From Porticoccus sp. W117 (lineage in GTDB: Bacteria; Pseudomonadota; Gammaproteobacteria; Pseudomonadales; Porticoccaceae): a stretch of 64,000 nt of DNA. Positions 1-8,560 of the stretch are shown here, piece after piece. Location: contig NZ_JATAAF010000009.1 in assembly GCF_030341905.1 (NCBI RefSeq), forward strand, positions 1-64,000, given 5' to 3'. The notes under the pieces are model-generated. The model saw only the letters and a list, made by a program, of their open reading frames with translations. It had not been told where the DNA came from and searched no databases. Every line of letters starts with the position of its first letter. The stretch's first letter is position 1. The position numbers were made by a program, and so were the translations under genes.

Positions 1-277
1 GGGCTAGACATTGTCTGCACCAAGTCGGCATCGAGCTGCCACGCTGAAAGCCTGGTGCGCAGGCTTGGGCCTCACCTTATCGCTTGAGAATCAATAACGA
101 AATAATGGAATTTCAATCATACAAGTTTAGGCATGTTCGCCCCTCAGGCTGGACCTCCGCTGCTTCGCAGCTCCGACCCATGCTAAAGGCGTTAACAGTA
201 GAAAGGAGTTTGATGCGTGCTAGAAGTTGGTGTTGAGAAGTAAGCGCTCAATAAACCACATCTTGAGCGGTCGTTAG
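1..277. other. Intergenic stretch, no gene recognised
   Basis: I see no credible coding frame here. The stretch around 133-195 contains a short GC-rich imperfect hairpin with the core GCTGCTTCGCAGC followed by GGCGTTA. This is loosely reminiscent of the folded recombination sites of integron cassettes, but the canonical outer boxes are not intact, so nothing is assigned. Confidence 0.3.
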
Positions 278-595
278 CTGACGGTTAATGTCTCCGCATC
301 CAAATCATTTGGAGCTTCATATGGAAAGGGAAATAATCTAACCATCATTGATTCGCCATATTCTATCGCCGCTGAAGAGCATATTTATACAATAGTTGGC
401 TCACATGTCTGGGCTATGGATGGCCGTGGCATTATAGAAGCAGACCTAAGAATCGAAGGGGATATAAAATTCAAACCAGAAGCGGGACGCACCTATGAGA
501 TCAATGGCTCACTTAGCAAGGAAGAATCAAGTGTTTGGATAAAAGATTTATCAACTGGCGAGATCATTGCTGAGTTTAAAGAGAATGATCCCTAA
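278..595 (+). pseudogene. Start-less coding remnant, unknown protein
   Basis: An open frame of about 105 codons ends at a TAA at 593-595 and is preceded by an in-frame TAG at 275-277, with no ATG, GTG or TTG near its beginning; the first ATG (416) would leave only 59 codons. The translation looks protein-like: it carries a segment reading TYEINGSL, then VWIKDLSTGEIIAEF. This resembles the beta-rich end of small secreted or lipoprotein-like domains whose pattern is a conserved VWI-x-D-x-x-TGE strand pair. The base composition is lower in G+C than acs. An 8-bp perfect inverted repeat (589-596 with 610-617) overlaps the stop codon. I read it as the 3' end of a gene whose signal peptide and start were lost. 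The family is not recognised. Confidence 0.35.
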
Positions 596-666
596 CGTTT
601 GTTAAATAAGTTAGGGACTGCCCTAGATAACAAGTTTTATCTCGAATCATCGCCATTTTCGCAAAT

Positions 667-770
667 GCGGGAATCCATGGAACGCCTCGTCAGATGCATG
701 GATCCCCGCTTTCGCGGGGATGACGAAGTTCCAGGTTTTAGCGTGCGACGTCAGACATGCGACGTGCGAC
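667..770. repeat. Dispersed palindromic repeat, family R1, copy 1
   Basis: The copy holds GGGAATCCAT, then CGTCAGATGCATGGATCCCC and a GCGGGGATGACGA end, flanked by short CGTGCGAC runs. The same building blocks, with the TGCGAC flank on the other side, recur at 4410-4530 upstream of dnaB's 3' end. Both copies are intergenic. They behave like an extragenic palindromic repeat rather than a gene. Confidence 0.7.
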
Positions 771-823
771 CTGTCAGCAAAACACTCAGCACTTTGAATT
801 GGCCTCCACGCCTTACAAAAACG

Positions 824-2761
824 CTACCGGTTATGCCGATTCTCAATCAGCTGCTCCACCACCGACGGATCAGCCAGGGTTGAGGTATCTCCCAAACTGT
901 CAATTTCATTACCGGCGATCTTGCGCAATATCCGGCGCATGATTTTGCCGGAGCGGGTTTTTGGCAGGCCCGGCGCCCACTGGATAATATCTGGTTTAGC
1001 GATGGGGCCGATTTCTTGCACGCACAACGCTGTTAATTGTTTGCGCAGTTCTTCGCTGGGTTCTACGCCAGTCATTGGCGTTACATAAGCATAAATTCCC
1101 TGCCCTTTAATGTCGTGGTTGTAGCCCACCACAGCGGCTTCGGCGATATCGTCGTGCAGTACCAGAGCACTTTCCACTTCGGCGGTGCCCATGCGGTGGC
1201 CGGATACGTTGAGTACATCGTCGACCCGGCCGGTAATCCAGTAGTAGCCGTCTTCGTCGCGGCGGGCGCCGTCGCCGGTAAAGTAATAGCCGGGGAAGGT
1301 GGAGAAGTAAGTGTCGATCAGGCGCTGGTGATCGCCATAGACGGTGCGAATCTGGCTGGGCCAGGAACGTTTAATGGCGAGAATGCCCTCGGCAGCACCT
1401 TCCAACTCGTTGCCATTTTCATCCAGTATTACCGGCTCTACACCAAAGAATGGCCGGGTGGCTGAACCCGGTTTTAACGGGGTAGCACCGGGCAGCGGGG
1501 TGAGCATATGGGCGCCGGTTTCGGTCTGCCACCAGGTATCAACAATGGGGCAGCGCTCGTCACCCACCACCTTGTGGTACCACTCCCAGGCTTCCGGGTT
1601 GATGGGCTCACCCACAGTGCCCAGCAGTTTCAAGGAGCTGCGGCTGGTTTTGGTGACAAAGTCATCACCGGCACCTTGCAGAGCGCGGATGGCGGTGGGT
1701 GCGGTATAAAAAGTATTGACCTGATGTTTGTCGATCACTTGCCAGAAGCGAGAGGCATCCGGGTAGGTGGGTACGCCTTCGAACATCAGGGTTTGGGCAC
1801 CGTTACACAACGGCCCGTAAACGATGTAGCTGTGGCCGGTAACCCAGCCCACATCGGCAGTGCACCAGTAAACATCACCCTCCTGGTGGTCGAATGCGTA
1901 TTTGTGGGTCATGGCGGCCTGCAGCAGATAGCCGCCGGTGGTGTGCAGCACGCCCTTGGGTTTGCCGGTGGAGCCGGAGGTGTAAAGGATAAACAGCGGG
2001 TCTTCGGAATCCATCACTTCTGGCGGGCAGTGGGCATCCACCTTTTCGGTGGCTTCGTGGTACCAGATGTCTCTGTCTTCGTTCCAGGCAATGTCGCCAC
2101 CTGTGCGTTTCACTACCACGCAGCTGTGTACATTCGGACAGTTAGCCAGGGCTACGTCGGTGTTGGCTTTCAGGGGAATCGCTTTACCACCGCGCACGCC
2201 TTCGTCGGCGGTGATCACCAAGCGGCAGTCGGAATCGAGAATACGGTCTTTCAGCGCCTCTGGCGAAAAGCCACCAAACACCACCGAGTGCACGGCACCA
2301 ATGCGGGCACAAGCCAGCATGGCGTAGGCGGCCTCTGGAATCATAGGCATATAGATGCACACCCGGTCGCCTTTTTTCACACCACGATCTTTGAGCACAT
2401 TGGCCAGGCGGCACACCTGTTGGTGCAGTTCCAGATAGGTGATGTGTTTGCTGTCGGCCGGGTCGTCCCCTTCCCAGATAATCGCCGTCTGGTCGCCGCG
2501 CTCGTTCAGATGACGGTCGATGCAATTGCTGGCCACATTGAGCTTGCCACCGTCAAACCACTTAGCTTCCCCTTTCGGCAAATCGTACTGGCTTACCGTC
2601 TGCCAGGGCTGATGCCACTGCAGAAATTGTTTGGCCTGTTCACTCCAGAAAGTGTCTGGGTCATCCAGAGATTGGCGGTACATGGCCTGGTAGGTAGCGT
2701 CGTCAATATGGGCGCGCTGTTGCCAGGTTTCACTGACCGGGTGAGTGGGGAATTCGTGCAT
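824..2761 (-). CDS. acs: Acetyl-CoA synthetase (AMP-forming)
   Basis: Activates acetate with ATP and CoA to acetyl-CoA through an acetyl-AMP intermediate, in the cytoplasm. The 645-residue protein matches the usual length of Acs and is very close to the enterobacterial enzyme throughout. The ATP-binding P-loop of the adenylate-forming family, [11 protein letters not shown], lies near residues 260-270. The C-terminal [11 protein letters not shown] motif near residues 600-610 carries the catalytic lysine that is reversibly acetylated in this family. I chose the ATG at 2761 because an AGGGAG ribosome site sits six bases upstream; a TTG seven codons earlier lacks one. It is a single gene downstream of panC-panD, separated from them by a palindromic repeat. 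In this setting it would return acetate to central metabolism. Confidence 0.97.
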   Translation of the reverse strand: MHEFPTHPVSETWQQRAHIDDATYQAMYRQSLDDPDTFWSEQAKQFLQWHQPWQTVSQYDLPKGEAKWFDGGKLNVASNCIDRHLNERGDQTAIIWEGDDPADSKHITYLELHQQVCRLANVLKDRGVKKGDRVCIYMPMIPEAAYAMLACARIGAVHSVVFGGFSPEALKDRILDSDCRLVITADEGVRGGKAIPLKANTDVALANCPNVHSCVVVKRTGGDIAWNEDRDIWYHEATEKVDAHCPPEVMDSEDPLFILYTSGSTGKPKGVLHTTGGYLLQAAMTHKYAFDHQEGDVYWCTADVGWVTGHSYIVYGPLCNGAQTLMFEGVPTYPDASRFWQVIDKHQVNTFYTAPTAIRALQGAGDDFVTKTSRSSLKLLGTVGEPINPEAWEWYHKVVGDERCPIVDTWWQTETGAHMLTPLPGATPLKPGSATRPFFGVEPVILDENGNELEGAAEGILAIKRSWPSQIRTVYGDHQRLIDTYFSTFPGYYFTGDGARRDEDGYYWITGRVDDVLNVSGHRMGTAEVESALVLHDDIAEAAVVGYNHDIKGQGIYAYVTPMTGVEPSEELRKQLTALCVQEIGPIAKPDIIQWAPGLPKTRSGKIMRRILRKIAGNEIDSLGDTSTLADPSVVEQLIENRHNR

Positions 2762-2873
2762 GGTGGCTCCCTGTATTGGCAATCACAAAGGGAGCAAGAT
2801 ACTCAGGTACGAACGACAAGTAAACGAATTTGCCGCTGTTTCGACCTATGTCTAAGAATTAGGATCGAAGCTC

Positions 2874-2936
2874 TGTAGGTCGGCCTTCAGGCCGACAAGT
2901 AATGCGTATATCTGTCGGGCTAAAGCCCGACCTACA
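2874..2936. repeat. Extragenic palindromic repeat, family R6
   Basis: An inverted repeat: TGTAGGTCGG at the left end pairs with CCGACCTACA at the right, and each half contains its own small hairpin (CCTTCAGG; GGGCTAAAGCCC). It lies between the acs start and the panD stop. It was seen once in this window. Its form is that of an extragenic palindrome and it may also stop panD transcription. Confidence 0.65.
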
Positions 2937-2958
2937 CGGATCGCAATGACGGACGAGC

Positions 2959-3339
2959 TTATGCCACCTGTACCGGAATGGTATTGGCGGTACGCTCGAC
3001 GTTGTTGAGTTCATCCAGGTAAATCAGGCGCGGCTTGAAGTTGGCCAACTCGGCTTCTTCGTAGTGGCCGTAGGCGGCAATGATGATGCGGTCACCCAGC
3101 TGTACCTTGCGGGCGGCGGCGCCGTTTAGGGAGATTGTTTTGGAACCCGGCTCTGCCAGAATCACATAGGTGGCAAAGCGCTCGCCATTGCTGACGTTGT
3201 AGATTTCGATGTATTCAAACTCGCGCAGACCAGCCAGCTTTACCAGCTCCTGGTCGATGGCACAGGAGCCGTCGTACCAGAGTTCCGCCTGGGTGACTGT
3301 GGCCATGTGCAGTTTGCACTTCAACATCTTGCTTTGCAT
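2959..3339 (-). CDS. panD: Aspartate 1-decarboxylase
   Basis: Converts L-aspartate to beta-alanine, the substrate that PanC joins to pantoate for coenzyme A synthesis. The enzyme uses a pyruvoyl group made by self-cleavage. The required Gly-Ser pair is visible in WYDGSCAID, and with the ATG at 3339 it falls exactly at Gly24-Ser25 as in the family, which supports this start. The length of 126 residues is normal. The gene follows panC on the same strand with a 173-base gap containing an R2 palindrome, so it may have its own promoter. panB is not in this window. Confidence 0.96.
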   Translation of the reverse strand: MQSKMLKCKLHMATVTQAELWYDGSCAIDQELVKLAGLREFEYIEIYNVSNGERFATYVILAEPGSKTISLNGAAARKVQLGDRIIIAAYGHYEEAELANFKPRLIYLDELNNVERTANTIPVQVA

Positions 3340-3413
3340 TGGGTGTATCCGGTGTTCTCAAGGGGGCGACATTATAGCGTCGTAATTTTACAGCGCCACC
3401 CCGATTGAAGCCT

Positions 3414-3499
3414 GTCATCCTGAGCGGCGCAGCCGCGTGAGGATCTCAGAGCGTGATAGTTGTGAGATCCTCGCGGTCACTTCGTGACCTCAGGATGAC
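3414..3499. repeat. Extragenic palindromic repeat, family R2, copy 1
   Basis: Bounded by GTCATCCTGAG and its inverse CTCAGGATGAC, with a GAGGATCTCA / TGAGATCCTC inner pair. The same architecture recurs at 16450-16521, 21853-21938 and 51624-51711. The inner bases vary while the pairing of the arms is kept. It lies between panC and panD. Confidence 0.85.
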
Positions 3500-3529
3500 A
3501 GTCAGCCTTTAATTAAAGGCTGACTGTCA
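3496..3529. terminator. 34-bp perfect palindrome over the panC stop
   Basis: A gap-free palindrome centred on TTTAATTAAA overlaps the panC stop codon (3513-3515) and the last bases of the adjoining R2 repeat. As RNA it would form a long hairpin at the 3' end of panC. There is no clear T-run, so terminator activity is inferred, not shown. Confidence 0.5.
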
Positions 3530-4361
3530 CATTATCAATCAACCGTGCATTGCGAGCGTACATAGCGCCAAGTACCACGATTTCCGTATCGTCACAGGCA
3601 GCAGGCTCCAGGGTTTTGGCGTGGCAGATTTCCAGGTAGTCCGGCCTGAAGCCCTCGGCTTCAATGCGTTGATTGGCCTCATCCTGCAAGCGCATAAAAT
3701 CCCGCTCGCCAGCTGTGATCTGCTCTTTTACCCAGCACAAGGTGCGGTACAACACATCCGCTTTAGGGCGTTCATCTTCGCTGATAAAGCTGTTGCGGGA
3801 GCTCAATGCCAGGCCATCGTGATCACGGGCGATGGGCGCGGCAATCACCTCCACCGGAATGCACAAGTCTTCGGTCATGCGGCGAATTACCGCCAGTTGC
3901 TGATAATCCTTGATGCCGAATACCGCTTCGTCCGGCTGAACAATATGAAACAGCTTCGAGACCACCGTAGTTACCCCTTCAAAGTGACCGGGGCGGCTGG
4001 CACCGCAGAGTATATCGGTCATGGTGGGCACCACTACGCGTGTTTGGTCCGCCATGCCATTGGGGTAAATTTCACCTTCGGTGGGATGGAACAGGTAGTC
4101 ACAGCCTACCGATTCCAGCTTTTCGGCATCGCTTTGCAGGGTGCGGGGGTAAGTCTCCCAGTCTTCGTTAAGGCCAAACTGCAGGGGATTAACGAAAATA
4201 CTCACCACCACCACATCGCAGGTTTCCCGCGCCAGACGCACCAACTGCAGGTGGCCCTCGTGGAGGTTGCCCATGGTGGGCACAAAGCCAATGCGTTTGC
4301 CGTCGCGGCGGCTGGCGGATACCGCGTCGCGGATGCCTTGTACGGTGTGGAATAGTTTCAT
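3513..4361 (-). CDS. panC: Pantothenate synthetase
   Basis: Condenses pantoate with beta-alanine, using ATP, to give pantothenate in the coenzyme A pathway. The 282-residue protein has the family's nucleotidyltransferase signatures: [10 protein letters not shown] at residues 28-37 (HIGH-type motif) and LALSSRN at 184-190 (the KMSKS-equivalent loop). FGIKDYQQL near 148-156 is the conserved pantoate/ATP-site segment. The ATG at 4361 gives the canonical short N-terminus, and length is normal. It is transcribed towards panD, so beta-alanine production and use are adjacent; panB, often alongside, is absent from this stretch. Confidence 0.97.
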   Translation of the reverse strand: MKLFHTVQGIRDAVSASRRDGKRIGFVPTMGNLHEGHLQLVRLARETCDVVVVSIFVNPLQFGLNEDWETYPRTLQSDAEKLESVGCDYLFHPTEGEIYPNGMADQTRVVVPTMTDILCGASRPGHFEGVTTVVSKLFHIVQPDEAVFGIKDYQQLAVIRRMTEDLCIPVEVIAAPIARDHDGLALSSRNSFISEDERPKADVLYRTLCWVKEQITAGERDFMRLQDEANQRIEAEGFRPDYLEICHAKTLEPAACDDTEIVVLGAMYARNARLIDNVTVSL

Positions 4362-4409
4362 AACGGGTTTTGTTGGTTAACTGGAAGTATCTAGGGTTTA
4401 TTGAGCGGC

Positions 4410-4530
4410 CGCACGTCTGACGTCAGATGTCGCACGCTTTGGTTCGGAGCTTGCGTCATTCCCGCGTAGACGGGAATCCATCTTGCTACTTCGTCAGATG
4501 TATGGATCCCCGCCTGCGCGAGGATGACGA
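4410..4530. repeat. Dispersed palindromic repeat, family R1, copy 2
   Basis: Holds GTCATTCCCGCG / CGGGAATCCAT and TATGGATCCCCGC / GAGGATGACGA, preceded by a TGACGTCAGATGTCGCACG flank. It shares these blocks with 667-770. It fills the gap between panC and dnaB. Confidence 0.75.
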
Positions 4531-4534
4531 GCAG

Positions 4535-5977
4535 TTAATATTCTTCAGCAGAAAAATAATCTTCCGCCAAATCTTCAAAGCGGGTGTATTTACCCAGGAA
4601 GGCCAAGCGCACGGTACCCAGTTCGCCGTTGCGGTGTTTGCCGATAATCAGTTCGCCAATGCCTTTGTCCGGGGAGTCTTCGTTGTACACCTCGTCCCGG
4701 TAGACAAACATAATGATGTCGGCGTCTTGCTCGATGGCACCGGATTCCCGCAGGTCGGAGTTTACCGGGCGTTTGTTGGGACGCTGTTCCACGTTCCGGC
4801 TGAGCTGGGAAAGGGCAATCAGTGGGCATTTGAATTCCCGGGCGATGCCTTTCAGTTCCCGGGATATTTGCGACACTTCCTGAGTTCGGCTTTCCGCGGG
4901 CACGCTGCCACTCATCAGCTGGATGTAGTCCACCATAATCAGCGCGGGCATGCTTTCCCGATCGAGCTTTTCGGTATCCCAGTCCGGTTGCTGTTTTTTC
5001 AGCAACTCCCGCTGGCTGCGCACCTGGTCGCGGATGCGGTTTTTCATCTGCATGGGCGAGATGCCCGGTGTATCGTCGATAAACAACGGCCGACCGCGCA
5101 TGCGCTGCACCGCGCCATTGAGCCGCGGCCAGTCGTCTTCCGCCAGCTGGCCGTCACGCATTTTCTTGGAATCGATTTTGCCAATGGACGACAGAATACG
5201 AGTCATCAGGTGGCTGGCGGGCATTTCCAGGCTGAACACCAGTACCGGCCGTTCCTGGTGCATGGTGGCGTGCTCCACCATATTCATGGCGACAGTGGTT
5301 TTACCCATGGAGGGGCGCCCGGCAACGATAATCAAGTCGGAGGTCTGGAAACCGGAGGTGATGTCGTTGAGCTTGCGAAACCCCGTAGCCAGGCCGGTAA
5401 TGTCGTCTTCGCTATTAAACAGCTCTTCCAGCTTGCCGATGGCTTCTTTCAGCAAGTTATCAACGTTTTCAAAACCGCCCTCACGGGGCCGATTTTCAAT
5501 AATTTCGTTGAGCTTGCGTTCCGCTTCCGCCAGCAGGCGGCTGCTGTCCCAACCGGAGGGCTGGTAACCCCGCTTGACGATGTCGCTGGACGCCTTGATC
5601 AGCTGGCGAACAATGGCCCGCTCCTGAACGATATGGGCGTAGGCAGCGAGGTTAGCGGAGCTTGGGGTATTAGCGGCAATATCCGCCAGGTAGGCCATGC
5701 CGCCTACCTGGTCGAGTTCTTCGTTGGTATCCAGCAGTTCCGACAGGGTGACCGGGTCCAGCGGCTTTTGCTGCTCGCTGAGCTGGCGCATGGCAGCGAA
5801 AATCACCCGGTGGTCGTGACTGTAAAAATCTTCTTCGACAATGATCGCGGCCACGGTATCGAAGCCTTCGTTGGCGATCATCAGACCGCCAAGCACCGCC
5901 TGCTCCGCCTCAATGGAATGCGGTAGCGGCTGGCCCCGCACTTCGCGGGCGTCTTCGATATCGACTACTGTGTTCAT
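4535..5977 (-). CDS. dnaB: Replicative DNA helicase
   Basis: Hexameric 5'-to-3' helicase that unwinds DNA ahead of the replication fork and recruits primase. At 480 residues it has the normal two-domain build. The N-terminal primase-interaction domain spans about residues 18-120. A RecA-type motor follows, with Walker A AGRPSMGKTT near 219-228, the Walker B-like ALIMVDYIQL, and the DnaB signature around ESGAIEQDAD. No intein or insertion is visible. It lies downstream of rpsF-rpsR-rplI on the same strand, a common gammaproteobacterial order, but a strong hairpin at 6003-6040 separates the two, so it probably has its own promoter within the 99-base gap. Confidence 0.97.
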   Translation of the reverse strand: MNTVVDIEDAREVRGQPLPHSIEAEQAVLGGLMIANEGFDTVAAIIVEEDFYSHDHRVIFAAMRQLSEQQKPLDPVTLSELLDTNEELDQVGGMAYLADIAANTPSSANLAAYAHIVQERAIVRQLIKASSDIVKRGYQPSGWDSSRLLAEAERKLNEIIENRPREGGFENVDNLLKEAIGKLEELFNSEDDITGLATGFRKLNDITSGFQTSDLIIVAGRPSMGKTTVAMNMVEHATMHQERPVLVFSLEMPASHLMTRILSSIGKIDSKKMRDGQLAEDDWPRLNGAVQRMRGRPLFIDDTPGISPMQMKNRIRDQVRSQRELLKKQQPDWDTEKLDRESMPALIMVDYIQLMSGSVPAESRTQEVSQISRELKGIAREFKCPLIALSQLSRNVEQRPNKRPVNSDLRESGAIEQDADIIMFVYRDEVYNEDSPDKGIGELIIGKHRNGELGTVRLAFLGKYTRFEDLAEDYFSAEEY

Positions 5978-6002
5978 GCTTGTCGGTCACCTGAAAACAA
6001 AA

Positions 6003-6040
6003 ACGGCACTGCCCAAACCCGGTGGTTTGTGCAGTGCCGT
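6003..6040 (-). terminator. Rho-independent terminator of the rpsF-rplI operon
   Basis: A 17-bp stem with one mismatch (ACGGCACTGC at the base) closes on a four-base loop CGGT. Read on the minus strand it is followed directly by TTTTTGTTTT. It sits just after the rplI stop and before dnaB. Confidence 0.85.
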
Positions 6041-6076
6041 ATTGTTACACGGATTAAAACGTCGATGTAGGCCAGT

Positions 6077-6526
6077 TTAGCCCTGGGCAACAACAGACAG
6101 TTTTACGGTAACAGTAACTTCCGCGTGCAGCTGAATATCTACTTCGTATTCACCCACTTCACGGATAGCGCCTTCTGGCAGGCGAACCTCGCTTTTCACC
6201 ACTTCAGCGCCGGTAGATTCCAGAGCGTCGGCGATGGCGTCGGTGCCTACAGAGCCAAACAGCTTGCCTTCGTCGCCAGCGTTGGCTTCGATAGTTACTG
6301 CAGCATCTTCCAGCTTGGCAGCACGCGTTTCGGCGGCAGCCAGTGCATCGGCAGCGGCTTTTTCCAGCTCGGCACGACGGGCTTCAAATTCCGCCAGGTT
6401 GGCGTCGGTGGCGAAAACCGCCTTGCCATTGGGGATCAGGTAGTTACGACCATAACCGGCTTTCACATTGACCTTGTCGCCAATGGAGCCCAGTTTGCCG
6501 ATTTTTTCCAGCAGGATTACTTCCAT
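6077..6526 (-). CDS. rplI: 50S ribosomal protein L9
   Basis: Binds domain V of 23S rRNA and extends from the large subunit near the L1 stalk, helping to hold reading frame. The 149-residue length and two-domain form are typical. The N-terminal globular domain starts MEVILLEKI and contains [13 protein letters not shown] near residues 24-36. A long connecting helix rich in Ala/Glu runs from about 45 to 75, followed by the C-terminal domain. It is the last gene of the rpsF-rpsR-DUF2232-rplI unit and is followed by a strong terminator. Confidence 0.97.
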   Translation of the reverse strand: MEVILLEKIGKLGSIGDKVNVKAGYGRNYLIPNGKAVFATDANLAEFEARRAELEKAAADALAAAETRAAKLEDAAVTIEANAGDEGKLFGSVGTDAIADALESTGAEVVKSEVRLPEGAIREVGEYEVDIQLHAEVTVTVKLSVVAQG

Positions 6527-6561
6527 CTCGGTATCCTCTTAAATTAACTCTTCAACACGCC

Positions 6562-7398
6562 TTAAGGCTTTCGGCCCAAGTAACGGCGCAAATCCACAAT
6601 GCTGTCGGTAAAAGCAATTACCACCAGCATGGGGACAAACAATGGCATCACCAGAATCAGTCCCACGTAAAACATAACCAGCGTTTGCACACCCAGTTGC
6701 TTGCTACTCACCCACCAATGAACCAGTGCAGCACCGGCGATCAACAGTGGCAGTGCCAACACGTTGACCCAAAGTTGCCAGCCCGGCCCCATCAAGGTAC
6801 ACAGCAATACAGCAGCTACCAGCAACACCCCTTGATAGCGACTGAATCGCAGCTGGTGGAATTCCTGTCGAAACCCACCGGGGTTGTAGAGTGCGGCTTG
6901 ACAATACCTCGCAAGCAACAAACACAAAGCCAGCAGTTCCAAGGTGGCAGACGCAAAAGCGGCCTGTAGATCCAGCAAGGTATATTGGCTGAGCATGGTG
7001 AAGAGCAAAACCGGCTCTTCCGCTTGCAACATCTCTTGATAGGCTTTGTCAAAATGGAGCTTGTATTGCCCCACAACCTCTGCGGCACTTGGCATCAACC
7101 AAAAAACACAGCTGATGCCGGTAGCTATCAGCAGTGTCTTTGGCCAGGATTGAGTTAAACGTAAAGCGCTGGCAATTATCAGCATCTCCACACTCAACCC
7201 AACCACAAATACCAAGATGGCTTTTGATTCCAAGGTAAACAACCAGGGAATCAACGCAGCCAGCAGAATCAATCCGCCTTCTTGAAATCCTTTTCTCAGT
7301 GTTACCAGCCCAATAACAAAAAAGCCGATAACAGGTACAAACGCAGCGGCTATCGCCTGTACGCGCCCGCGCATTACAAATTCCGCCAAGGCGCGCAC
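6562..7398 (-). CDS. DUF2232-type integral membrane protein
   Basis: A 278-residue hydrophobic protein with roughly seven to eight predicted membrane segments. The first begins near residue 14 after a short MRALAEFVMRGRVQ start, and the last covers about residues 240-265. Proteins of this size and hydrophobicity lie in the same place, between rpsR and rplI, in many gammaproteobacteria and carry the DUF2232 (YybS-like) name; the molecular function is unknown. It is transcribed with the ribosomal genes: 17 bases from the rpsR stop and 35 before rplI. The position is the strongest evidence for the family assignment. A transport or membrane-biogenesis role would be a guess. Confidence 0.8.
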   Translation of the reverse strand: MRALAEFVMRGRVQAIAAAFVPVIGFFVIGLVTLRKGFQEGGLILLAALIPWLFTLESKAILVFVVGLSVEMLIIASALRLTQSWPKTLLIATGISCVFWLMPSAAEVVGQYKLHFDKAYQEMLQAEEPVLLFTMLSQYTLLDLQAAFASATLELLALCLLLARYCQAALYNPGGFRQEFHQLRFSRYQGVLLVAAVLLCTLMGPGWQLWVNVLALPLLIAGAALVHWWVSSKQLGVQTLVMFYVGLILVMPLFVPMLVVIAFTDSIVDLRRYLGRKP

Positions 7399-7415
7399 GA
7401 CTGCGAGTTACTTAT

Positions 7416-7643
7416 TTATTTGTGGCTGTCTGTGTAAGGCAGCAGGGCCAGGTAACGGGCGCGCTTGACAGCGCTGGCCAGTTGACGCTGGTACTTCGCC
7501 TTGGTACCGGTAATACGGCTCGGTACTATCTTACCGGTTTCAGTAACGTAGGCCTTCAGGGTTTCCAGATCTTTGTAGTCGATTTCGGTAACACCTTCCG
7601 CGGTGAAACGGCAAAATTTGCGACGACGGCTAAAACGTGACAT
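7416..7643 (-). CDS. rpsR: 30S ribosomal protein S18
   Basis: Small-subunit protein that binds together with S6 on the platform near 16S rRNA helix 22-23. The 75-residue protein has the family's basic start [11 protein letters not shown] and the central [20 protein letters not shown], followed by [18 protein letters not shown]. It starts three bases after the rpsF stop. No priB gene is present between rpsF and rpsR, unlike in enterobacteria. Confidence 0.97.
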   Translation of the reverse strand: MSRFSRRRKFCRFTAEGVTEIDYKDLETLKAYVTETGKIVPSRITGTKAKYQRQLASAVKRARYLALLPYTDSHK

Positions 7644-7646
7644 GGC

Positions 7647-8105
7647 TTACTCTCCCTCACCGGTGGTTTCTTCAGCAGCTTCTGCTGCGGGCTCAGCGGC
7701 TTTTTCCGCTTCTGCCTTGGCAGCTTCCTGGGCCTGGCGCTCCTCGCGGCGACGCTCACGGCTCTCGCGCTCGGCTTTCTCGGCGCGTTCGGCTTGCATG
7801 ATGGAAGAGTCTTCAGTGATCGGCTGATCCCGCTTGATCACCAAATTGCGCAGCACCGCGTCGTTGTAACGGAAGTTGAAGGTCATTTCGTCCAACACTT
7901 CCTGCGGGCATTCAATGTTCATCAGAACATAGTGCGCTTTGTGGATTTTGTTGATGGGGTAAGCCAGTTGGCGACGACCCCAATCTTCCAGCCGGTGAAC
8001 GCTGCCGTCGGCGTCTTTAATCGCCTTGGTGTAACGCTCAATCATAGCCGGAACTTGTTCACTCTGATCCGGGTGGACCATGAACACGACTTCGTAATGT
8101 CTCAT
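7647..8105 (-). CDS. rpsF: 30S ribosomal protein S6
   Basis: Binds S18 and the central domain of 16S rRNA. The globular ferredoxin-like domain takes about residues 1-100, from [14 protein letters not shown] to RNLVIKRD. A long charged tail then runs to residue 152, rich in Glu, Arg and Ala. In some relatives such tails receive C-terminal glutamates from RimK; the acidic end TTGEGE here is compatible with that, but no modification can be seen from sequence. It is first in the operon, with a clear GGAG ribosome site and a consensus promoter at 8210-8238. Confidence 0.97.
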   Translation of the reverse strand: MRHYEVVFMVHPDQSEQVPAMIERYTKAIKDADGSVHRLEDWGRRQLAYPINKIHKAHYVLMNIECPQEVLDEMTFNFRYNDAVLRNLVIKRDQPITEDSSIMQAERAEKAERESRERRREERQAQEAAKAEAEKAAEPAAEAAEETTGEGE

Positions 8106-8128
8106 TGTGACTCCTTACGGGTTAAAAC

Positions 8129-8174
8129 AGCCGCCTATACTTGTTTACCGTGGTAAAGGGCGTGTAGTGCGGCA
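8129..8174 (-). promoter_or_regulatory. Structured rpsF leader, candidate S6:S18 RNA element
   Basis: In the leader between promoter and rpsF start, GCCGC (minus strand, from 8173) can pair with GCGGC near 8130, enclosing a small TTTACC-AC-GGTAAA hairpin. rpsF leaders in many bacteria carry an RNA that binds the S6:S18 pair for autoregulation. The match here is in position and in a bulged GC stem, not a tested consensus. Confidence 0.4.
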
Positions 8175-8209
8175 AGGAGGCCCAGCCTCTGGGAAGCTGG
8201 GGGCGCGGA

Positions 8210-8238
8210 ATTATAGTGAGGTACTAATGCAGATGCAA
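8210..8238 (-). promoter_or_regulatory. Sigma-70 promoter of the rpsF operon
   Basis: Read on the minus strand: -35 TTGCAT (8233-8238), a 17-base spacer, and a perfect -10 TATAAT (8210-8215). The leader to the rpsF ATG is about 95 bases. It is the only strong promoter match in this gap. Confidence 0.8.
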
Positions 8239-8294
8239 GCGCCAGAGAGAGGCACCCAAGAGCGGTATCAGTCTTCCCGCAAACGGCCTACTCT

Positions 8295-8560
8295 GGGCCT
8301 ATTCGAACCAATTGAGTCATCACTGCTGGGAGCCATTTTTTCACACAGCAAGGCAGAAGGAGTGCCGTGTAGTCATTCTACATAAGCGACTGATAACGCA
8401 GCTGGGTGGGAAAATGGCCCCAGCCCTTCGGGTTGCGGCTAAAAAAGCGCCACTCGGTGTTGCTCGTCGCTCATTTGGAATGACCAAACCACTCTCCTCG
8501 CGCCTTGATTGGCGCTTTTTTAGACACAACAGTGGCGACTCAATTGGTTCGAATAGGCCC
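8295..8560. mobile_element. 266-bp inverted-repeat element, copy 1
   Basis: Perfect 24-bp inverted arms (8295-8318 and 8537-8560) enclose about 218 bases. The interior is colinear and roughly 80% identical by eye to the reverse complement of 61684-61955; both contain AAGGCAGAAGGAGTGCCGTG and ATAAGCGACTGATAACGCAG. The arms differ completely between the two copies, yet within each copy they match each other. The right arm overlaps the stop codon of the neighbouring phosphatidyltransferase. No transposase is encoded, so it is a non-autonomous, strongly folded element. Confidence 0.8.

Noticed and set aside
1508-2878. 456-codon open frame opposite acs
   Set aside because: It runs antisense to a complete acs, has no family resemblance or ribosome site, and such frames are usual opposite GC-rich genes.
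4427-5926. 499-codon open frame opposite dnaB
   Set aside because: Antisense to an intact dnaB, low-complexity His/Gly-rich translation, begins in a repeat.
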